From a virus: 28,060 bases of DNA. Positions 23,827-28,060 of this stretch are shown here, piece after piece. The stretch lies in IMG/VR virus record IMGVR_UViG_3300033153_006868, positions 1-28,060 of that record. One strand, 5' to 3'. The translations under genes were made by a program, and so were the position numbers. A model generated the notes under the pieces. The model was given only the letters and a program-made list of their open reading frames with translations, searched no databases and was not told the DNA's origin. Every line of letters starts with the position of its first letter. Within the stretch, counting starts at the first letter, position 1.

Positions 23827-24241
23827 CTTTTAGTATTTCTAATCCTTTCCGGAAAGCCAACAATTCTTCTGTAGTTTTGGTGGACAGATCCACTGTGATT
23901 TTTTTCTTACTATTCACATCAGCCTGGATGGGCTTTCCATCTGCTCCAGTGAGTTCAGTACGATTTGTTTCCCGCCATCCAGCCCGTGTTTTCAGATAGA
24001 AAATACGGGCAGATAGATTCCCTCCCTTAGCATCCTCCAATAATCCCTTAGCCACTTCTTGGATGGCCTTGGCCTTGCCTTTTCTATATGCTCTGTCAAT
24101 CTCAGGATTATCCCTTCGCAGTCGTGTAAAGGTATTGGAAGAAATGCCAAAATACTCTGATATTTGTTCAACGGTCAAAACAGACGCCAGAGCTTCTACC
24201 TGATTGATTTGTTTTTGGGTGAACTCTATCTTACGGTTCAT
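23795..24241 (-). CDS. Terminase small subunit
   Basis: A 148-residue protein, first gene of the leftward operon. An N-terminal helix-turn-helix (LTVEQISEYFGISSNTFTRLRR, residues ~22-43) is followed by helices with AYRKGKAKAIQEVAKGLLEDAKGGNLSARIFYLKTRAGWRE. The A-x-x-G-x-x-x-A and F-Y-L-K-x-x-x-G-W-R-E elements are typical of small terminases. A Lys-rich, flexible C-terminus follows, which probably contacts the large subunit. Its role is recognition of the packaging site on phage DNA; that site may lie nearby. Expression probably starts in the A/T-rich region 24242-24452. Confidence 0.9.
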   Translation of the reverse strand: MNRKIEFTQKQINQVEALASVLTVEQISEYFGISSNTFTRLRRDNPEIDRAYRKGKAKAIQEVAKGLLEDAKGGNLSARIFYLKTRAGWRETNRTELTGADGKPIQADVNSKKKITVDLSTKTTEELLAFRKGLEILKDVTNDSPTEE

Positions 24242-24367
24242 CTTTTTACATTCCTTCCCTTGTCCAAAATGATAAAGAAAAAATACGGAAAAATAAAGAA
24301 AAAAATAAAAAAATTTGAAAAAAATTGAGGAAAATCTATAACCTCTTGAAATTATTAAAGAAAAAAA

Positions 24368-24385
24368 TTTTAATAATTATTAAAA
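24368..24385. promoter_or_regulatory. Perfect 18-bp palindrome upstream of the early promoter (candidate operator)
   Basis: TTTTAATAATTATTAAAA is its own reverse complement. It ends six bases before the -35 box of the rightward promoter. A direct copy of the half-site lies 25 bases to the left. An activator or repressor dimer site would fit, but low complexity means chance cannot be excluded. Confidence 0.45.
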
Positions 24386-24403
24386 AAAGCTTGATTTTTT
24401 CAA
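24375..24403 (-). promoter_or_regulatory. Possible leftward promoter for the late operon
   Basis: On the minus strand TTGAAA (24403-24398) is followed after 16-17 bases by AATAAT/ATAATT. The match is moderate, and the extreme A/T content makes such matches common. It overlaps the rightward promoter, so if real the two would compete. Confidence 0.25.
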
Positions 24404-24419
24404 AAAAGTATATTATAAT
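24391..24419 (+). promoter_or_regulatory. Rightward sigma-70/sigma-A type promoter
   Basis: TTGATT (24391-24396), a 17-base spacer, then TATAAT (24414-24419). The -10 is a perfect consensus match and the -35 matches 4 of 6. The first gene starts 34 bases downstream with a GGAGG site. It probably drives the early genes from 24453 onward using host RNA polymerase. Confidence 0.8.
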
Positions 24420-24439
24420 CGGGATAAAATTAAAGAAAA

Positions 24440-24459
24440 GGAGGAAAGGAAGATGGAAA
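24440..24459 (+). repeat. Duplicated translation start region, copy 1
   Basis: Twenty bases running from GGAGG through the ATG to the second codon are identical at 24440-24459 and 24752-24771, ahead of the first two early genes. The shared stretch is longer than a ribosome site needs, suggesting duplication of a start region or strong common selection. Confidence 0.8.
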
Positions 24460-24743
24460 AAGAAACAATAAATAAAGTAACAAACACATTGGAAAAGTGG
24501 GGAGCATATGACGTGGAATGGTCAAAATTACTTGGGTGGAGGTGGAAGCTTAGAAAAGATTCCCCAACTAGAGGAAAGGTTATAAGCCTTTATGCAACTT
24601 ACATGGGTAACAAATTTGCCACCCATGTAAGTTGCAGTAGTTGGACCCTTGGCGAAACAAAAGAAATTATAAAATCCGCTACAGCAATTCAAGCCATTTT
24701 GGAAGAGTTAAAAGAGATTGATCCAGAACTGGTCGCCTTATAG
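24453..24743 (+). CDS. Early protein of unknown function (96 aa)
   Basis: The first gene after the rightward promoter, with a GGAGG site eight bases before the ATG. The 96-residue product is soluble-looking: an N-terminal helix (KETINKVTNTLEKWG), a Trp/Lys-rich middle (WSKLLGWRWKLRKDSPTRGK), a beta-like LYATYMGNKFATHVSCSSW, and a C-terminal helix (SATAIQAILEELKEIDPEL). No family is recognised. The codons for YATYMGNKFATHVSCS contain a perfect 16-bp inverted repeat (separate entry), so the coding sequence may double as an RNA structure. The early position would suit a host-takeover or regulatory protein, but nothing shows this directly. Confidence 0.75.
   Translation: MEKETINKVTNTLEKWGAYDVEWSKLLGWRWKLRKDSPTRGKVISLYATYMGNKFATHVSCSSWTLGETKEIIKSATAIQAILEELKEIDPELVAL
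24593..24636 (+). repeat. Perfect 16-bp inverted repeat with 12-base loop inside the first early gene
   Basis: TGCAACTTACATGGGT (24593-24608) and ACCCATGTAAGTTGCA (24621-24636) are exact reverse complements around a 12-base centre. The stem has no mismatches and mixed base composition. No T run follows on either side, so it is not a standard factor-independent terminator. Confidence 0.93.
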
Positions 24744-24751
24744 GAAGCAGA

Positions 24752-24771
24752 GGAGGAAAGGAAGATGGAAA
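24752..24771 (+). repeat. Duplicated translation start region, copy 2
   Basis: Identical over 20 bases to 24440-24459, including ribosome site, spacer, ATG and the next codon. The genes behind them are not similar beyond this point. Confidence 0.8.
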
Positions 24772-25193
24772 TCAGAATCAAAGTAGAAGACAATATGGCA
24801 AAGGCAGAAGAAATCAAAGTAGTCGAAAAATTACACGATGCTTTCAAAGGTACTTGCAGCTATTTAACAGACTTTTTCTCAGAAGGTACTTGCAACTGGA
24901 TAAAGGCGCAAATCAGAGATGATTTCAGTTGTGATATTTTCCCTTACATTGTTGAGGAAAATGCTGATGAAATCAGAAGCCTCACTGAAGAACGCGACAA
25001 GATCGTCGATGAAGTGGGGAGAATGGATAAACAAATTAAAGATTTGCGCAGACGCGAAAATTTGGCCAAAGAAAAAATTATCGAAAAACAAGAAGAGATA
25101 TACAATTTAGAGGCCAAATTAAGTAAACAGCATAATGAAATCATTCAGTTGAAGGCAGAACTGTATGATCTGATAAAAAATAATATGAAATAA
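24765..25193 (+). CDS. Early coiled-coil protein of unknown function (142 aa)
   Basis: A 142-residue protein preceded by the same 20-base start region as its neighbour. Residues 1-65 include two short related segments, KGTCSYL and EGTCNWI, encoded by an exact 12-base direct repeat (AAGGTACTTGCA) at 24847 and 24883, 36 bases apart. Residues ~68-140 form a long charged coiled coil (EERDKIVDEVGRMDKQIKD, KIIEKQEEIYNLEAKLSKQ), so the protein is probably a dimer or higher oligomer. No enzyme motif is visible, and no family is recognised. An in-frame ATG at 24795 has no ribosome site and is less likely. Confidence 0.72.
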   Translation: MEIRIKVEDNMAKAEEIKVVEKLHDAFKGTCSYLTDFFSEGTCNWIKAQIRDDFSCDIFPYIVEENADEIRSLTEERDKIVDEVGRMDKQIKDLRRRENLAKEKIIEKQEEIYNLEAKLSKQHNEIIQLKAELYDLIKNNMK

Positions 25194-25240
25194 TCTTACA
25201 GCTGTCCTATCGGCTTGACGGGGAAGAAAGGAGCTGACAA

Positions 25241-26881
25241 ATGTCACAAAACCTGGAAAGAAGCGCCCAACTAATCAAAGAGAATAATGGGAACCCCATC
25301 ATAAAAATCACCTTTCCCTTCAACAGAGACGATTTGGATCATGTCAAAACACTATCAGGTCGAAAATTCCATGGTAGCCAATACCCAAAGTTTTGGACAT
25401 GCCCCTTGAAGGTGGACTCCGCAGAAAGCCTGAAATGGTGGGGTTTCAAATTGGACCAGGAATTAGAAGCCTTCTTAGAAAAGAAAAAACTTCACGTAAA
25501 TCAGGTGGAGGAGATTCAAATCCCAGGGCTTGGAGGAAAACTTTTCCCATTCCAGAAAAAGGGAGTTGCATTCATCGAAGCAAAAGATGGAAGAGCATTG
25601 ATTGCTGACGAGATGGGATTGGGAAAAACCGTACAAGCATTAGCATGGTTACAATTGCATCCAGAAAAACGACCAGCAATAATTGTTGTACCAGCCTCCC
25701 TGAAACTTAACTGGGAAAGGGAAGCACGAGCCTGGATGAGCAATCCTAAAACACAGATATTATCTGGAACAAAAACAGACATCCCCCTTACTGAGGATAT
25801 CATTATAATCAATTACGACATTCTATCTGCCTGGGTAGGAAAATTACAACAATACAATGCTCAGGTACTTATCACAGATGAGTGCCATTTCTACAAATCA
25901 AACACCGCCAAACGTACCAAGGCAACCAAAATGCTCGGCAAGAAAATACCACACGTAATTGCCCTATCCGGAACCCCAGTAGTTAACCGTCCTGTGGAAA
26001 TGTATAATGCCTTGAAACTGATAGATGATACAGTTGTTCCTAACTTCTGGATATACGCTCAACGGTACTGCGGAGCCAAGCATAACGGGTTCGGATGGGA
26101 TTTCTCAGGTGCTTCCCATACAGAAGAATTACATGAGAAACTGGTAAACACCATTATGCTGAGACGGCTCAAGAAAGACGTTCTCAAAGATATGCCTGAC
26201 AAGATATATTCAATACTTCCAATTGAAATTGATAATCCTTCAGAATATGAACATGCGGAGTGGGACTTCATCTCCTGGGTTTCAGAGAACAAAGGCGAAG
26301 GAGCTGCAAAGAAAGCATCTAACGCAGAAGCATTCGCTCAGATAGAAGCATTGAAACAACTGGCAGTCAAAGGAAAGATGAAACAAGCGGTGGAGTGGAT
26401 TGAAAACTTCCTCGATATAGATGGGAAGCTGATAGTATTTGCCACACACAAAAACACCATTGATACACTGATGCAAAAGTTCGGGAATAGAGCAGTGAAA
26501 GTAGACGGTTCCGTTTTCGGGCAAGCCCGGCAGGATACTATTGACAGATTTCAAAACGATAAAACCTGCCGGTTGTTCGTTGGTAACATCAAGGCAGCAG
26601 GCGTCGGCATCACCCTCACGGCGGCCTCCAATGTAGCATTTCTGGAACTGCCATGGACCCCTGGAGAACTAACTCAGGCAGAAGATCGTTGCCATAGAAT
26701 AGGACAGAAAAATGCAGTCAATGTGTATTATCTGATTGCATCTAATACGATTGATGAGAAAATTGCCCGAACGTTAGATAGCAAAAGAAAAGTCTTGGAT
26801 AGCGTGTTAGATGGAAAAGAAACAGAGCAAGAAAGTTTGCTCTCAACATTAATCAATGAATATAAGGAGGAAGGGAAATGA
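25241..26881 (+). CDS. SNF2-family helicase/ATPase
   Basis: A 546-residue DNA-dependent ATPase. Residues ~15-75 (IIKITFPFNRDDLDHVKTL, GRKFHGSQYPKFWTCPL, SLKWWGF) resemble the HARP-like N-terminal region of SMARCAL1-type proteins. Helicase motif I DEMGLGKT is at ~123-130, motif II DECH at ~213, and motif III SGTPVVNRP near 243. The C-terminal lobe has VFATHKNTIDTL, VGNIKAAGVGITLTAASNVAF near 445-470 and motif VI AEDRCHRIGQKN near 480. Such enzymes remodel or anneal DNA. In phages they are often near replication genes and may act in replication, repair or removal of bound proteins. Ribosome site AAAGGAG; the stop overlaps the next start (ATGA). Confidence 0.95.
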   Translation: MSQNLERSAQLIKENNGNPIIKITFPFNRDDLDHVKTLSGRKFHGSQYPKFWTCPLKVDSAESLKWWGFKLDQELEAFLEKKKLHVNQVEEIQIPGLGGKLFPFQKKGVAFIEAKDGRALIADEMGLGKTVQALAWLQLHPEKRPAIIVVPASLKLNWEREARAWMSNPKTQILSGTKTDIPLTEDIIIINYDILSAWVGKLQQYNAQVLITDECHFYKSNTAKRTKATKMLGKKIPHVIALSGTPVVNRPVEMYNALKLIDDTVVPNFWIYAQRYCGAKHNGFGWDFSGASHTEELHEKLVNTIMLRRLKKDVLKDMPDKIYSILPIEIDNPSEYEHAEWDFISWVSENKGEGAAKKASNAEAFAQIEALKQLAVKGKMKQAVEWIENFLDIDGKLIVFATHKNTIDTLMQKFGNRAVKVDGSVFGQARQDTIDRFQNDKTCRLFVGNIKAAGVGITLTAASNVAFLELPWTPGELTQAEDRCHRIGQKNAVNVYYLIASNTIDEKIARTLDSKRKVLDSVLDGKETEQESLLSTLINEYKEEGK

Positions 26882-27054
26882 GAGAGTTATTTATCAGAAG
26901 TTATCCTTTTGATGGGCTTGCTGAGAGGCTCATGAAAAAGGAAAGAGAGGATAGGATCAAGGAAATCCTCTTCGAAGACGCAACATACGAGGAGGATGTA
27001 AAAACTACTTATGAAGGAGAAAAGGAGGAAGAAGATGAAAAATACAGTGTATGA
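26878..27054 (+). CDS. Small acidic/charged protein (58 aa)
   Basis: A 58-residue frame that starts in the ATGA overlap with the helicase stop and has an AAGGAGGAAGGGAA ribosome site. The product begins MRELFIRSYPFDGLAERLM, followed by a charged helix (KKEREDRIKEILFEDA), and ends EKEEEDEKYSV. Its tail overlaps the next gene start at 27035. Function is unknown; it was supported by coupling and the start signal only. Confidence 0.65.
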   Translation: MRELFIRSYPFDGLAERLMKKEREDRIKEILFEDATYEEDVKTTYEGEKEEEDEKYSV

Positions 27055-27329
27055 AACTTTCCAAGCAGGTCCCAGAAAGGGACAACCTAAAACTTTAACA
27101 GACCAAGTAATCAAGTTTCTCACAGAGGAGTTAGAATTCGTAGAGAAACCTTCCAAAAGCAGGTACAGACTGTTTGTAAAAGGCGACCGTCGGTCGATAC
27201 CATGTAGGAAAAGCCGGAGCCGTCCGAGCCGGTAGAACAGCCTCAAATTCTATCAGCCTTACCGGAAGCGTACATGCCAATATGAAACTTTGGGAGTACA
27301 AAACAGGAAAGACAGGAACATCAGAATAA
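27035..27329 (+). pseudogene. Small early gene interrupted by a frameshift (unknown function)
   Basis: The ATG at 27035 has an AAGGAGGAAGA site and reads MKNTVYETFQAGPRKGQPK, LTDQVIKFLTEELEFVEKP, then SKSRYRLFVKGDR. The frame then degenerates (SIPCRKSRSRPSR) and stops at 27235. The +1 frame continues as YHVGKAGAVRAGRTASNSIS and LTGSVHANMKLWEYKTG, and stops at TAA 27327-27329, overlapping the next start (TAATG). The composite protein would be 96-97 residues with a G-K-x-G-A-V-R-x-G-R core seen in small phage proteins. Removing TCGA at 27194-27197, or one base near it, restores the frame. The shift lies at a perfect odd palindrome (CGACCG-T-CGGTCG, 27184-27196). Confidence 0.6.
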
Positions 27330-27535
27330 TGAAAAACTATCTGTATCTTGGACAATTCAATTGGTATGGAGAAATCTTCAAAGTTTGGAAACACGCCCCG
27401 AACGCCGATAAAGCGTATTTCCTCATGATTAAGGAACTAAACCAAAAGATAGAAGTCTCCGAATACAAATTAAGACAGTATTTCAATGGAGATGTTGACA
27501 ATTATAAGATAGAAAAGAAAAGGAGGAAAGTATGA
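27329..27535 (+). CDS. Small early protein of unknown function (68 aa)
   Basis: A 68-residue protein from the ATG at 27329, sharing one base with the preceding stop (TAATG); an upstream in-frame TTG lacks a ribosome site. The sequence is MKNYLYLGQFNWYGEIFKV, then WKHAPNADKAYFLMIKELN, with a Lys/Arg-rich end (KIEKKRRKV). A mixed alpha/beta fold is likely; A-P-N-x-x-K-A-Y resembles small phage proteins with unknown roles. It overlaps the next gene by ATGA. No function can be assigned. Confidence 0.72.
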   Translation: MKNYLYLGQFNWYGEIFKVWKHAPNADKAYFLMIKELNQKIEVSEYKLRQYFNGDVDNYKIEKKRRKV

Positions 27536-27997
27536 AAGATTTAAATTTGATTAGAAAGGTAGCATGGAGTTTTGCTAAATCAACAGGACAAGAATTTGAT
27601 GAGTTATTTTCAGAGGCCACATTATCATACATGGAAGCCTTACAATCCTACAATCCAGAGAAGGCAAAACTAAGTACATGGGCAGTAAAAATCATGACAA
27701 ACCACCTCATTACATTCTGCGCGAAACAAGAAATCTGATGTTATCGCGGGACAGGATGACATTGAAAGTGAATACCTATTCAAAGAGTGGATTTTGGGTC
27801 TCCCACAAGACCTTCGATTGATCTGTAAAATCATTTTCGATGCTCCTGAAGAAATCCTTGACAAATCTCCAAAAGCTTCCAGAGGGAAACTTGTAAAGAA
27901 ACTACGTTCTCTGAAATGGAGCTGGCCGCGAATATGGGATGGAATACGGTCTATGAAAACAGCCTTAAATGAAAAAGAGGAATTCAGTATAATATAG
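27532..27997 (+). pseudogene. Sigma-70-like phage transcription factor gene with a frameshift
   Basis: The ATG at 27532 (GGAGGAAAGT site) reads a sigma region 2-like segment: IRKVAWSFAKSTGQEFDELF, then SEATLSYMEALQSYNPEKA and KLSTWAVKIMTNHLITFC. It then hits TGA at 27736-27738. The +1 frame carries on as RNKKSDVIAGQDDIESEYLF and GLPQDLRLICKIIFDAPEE, then the region 4-like SRGKLVKKLRSLKWSWPRIW and DGIRSMKTALNE, with a stop at 27995-27997. Removing one base at about 27720-27722 gives a 154-residue protein. Small sigma-like proteins of this kind in phages control late or middle transcription. If the break is real, switching on the late operon may be impaired; if it is an error, this is the likely late regulator (inference). 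Confidence 0.68.
27988..27993 (+). promoter_or_regulatory. TATAAT box, possible weak promoter
   Basis: TATAAT lies at the end of the sigma-like gene, 23 bases before the last start codon. The sequence 17 bases upstream (TTAAAT) is a poor -35. It could help expression of the gene starting at 28017. Confidence 0.25.
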
Positions 27998-28016
27998 TAT
28001 AGTAAAGGAGAGTAGA

Positions 28017-28060
28017 ATGGAGACAATCAAAGAAATATTGATGAATAGAGATGCCTTATC
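28017..28060 (+). CDS. Start of a further small gene (runs off window)
   Basis: The ATG at 28017 behind AAAGGAGAGTAGA opens METIKEILMNRDAL before the window ends. The I-K-E-I-L-M-x-R-D-x-L start is like a group of small phage helical proteins, but too little is present for a call. Confidence 0.55.
   Translation, partial: METIKEILMNRDAL

Larger units (their letters stand above)
24242..24452. other. Divergent A/T-rich control region between late and early modules
   Basis: A 211-base region between the leftward late operon and the rightward early genes, with no gene. It is strongly A/T-rich with long A runs on the plus strand (intrinsic bend likely). It contains a consensus rightward promoter (24391-24419) and a perfect 18-bp palindrome (24368-24385). 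The half-site AATTATTAAA occurs at 24350-24359 and again at 24375-24384. It is the natural place for regulator binding or a packaging/replication signal, but no specific site can be named. Confidence 0.7.

Noticed and set aside
24593-24636. Hairpin as a factor-independent terminator
   Set aside because: No T run follows the stem on either strand, and it lies in the middle of an open gene.
1-28060. tRNA genes, CRISPR arrays, insertion sequences, integrase or attachment sites
   Set aside because: None could be recognised by eye on either strand; no transposase motifs, spaced repeats or cloverleaf patterns were found.

Overview
The window is a contiguous piece of a tailed double-stranded DNA phage or prophage (Caudoviricetes). 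It has siphovirus-type morphology: HK97-type head genes, a tape measure gene, a lambda-like tail tube and a gpJ-like tail tip, with no sheath gene. No integrase, lysis, repressor or host gene is visible, so free phage and prophage cannot be separated. Strong GGAGG-type ribosome binding sites and an A/T-rich consensus sigma-70/sigma-A promoter fit a Firmicutes-like or other bacterial host, but do not prove one.

Layout. From 24241 down to the left edge, all genes lie on the minus strand in one compact, mostly overlapping (ATGA, TAATG, GTGA) late operon. In transcription order these are: small and large terminase, a 43-aa Gly/Arg-rich protein, portal, a minor head protein with two ADP-ribosyltransferase-like regions, prohead protease with an in-frame nested scaffold start, decoration protein, major capsid protein and a small protein with a GGGSLR module. 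Next comes a six-gene sugar/methyl-transfer cassette (MptE/DUF115-like protein, cupin, three-module glycosyltransferase, two methyltransferases, GT9-like glycosyltransferase). Then follow head-tail connectors, tail terminator, tail tube, tail chaperones with a programmed -1 frameshift, tape measure, minor tail proteins, a frameshifted GNAT-like gene and the tail tip protein, which runs off the left edge.

A 211-bp, extremely A/T-rich divergent region (24242-24452) holds a consensus rightward promoter and a perfect 18-bp palindrome. Rightward (24453-28060) lies an early-type module: two small unknown proteins, a SNF2-family helicase, several small genes, a frameshifted sigma-70-like gene and the start of another small gene.

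Most notable points. (1) The glycan/methyl cassette sits inside the head operon, and the protein next to the capsid gene shares an N-terminal module with the large glycosyltransferase; this suggests enzymes that act on, or are attached to, the virion. (2) Two ART-like regions are fused to the SPP1 gp7-like minor head protein. (3) The G/GT tail chaperone pair has a textbook A-AAA-AAC slippery site. (4) There is an in-frame nested scaffold gene. (5) A perfect 16-bp inverted repeat lies inside the first early gene. (6) Three genes, one near the left edge and two near the right edge, each need a single frameshift correction, which may be sequence error or real decay.
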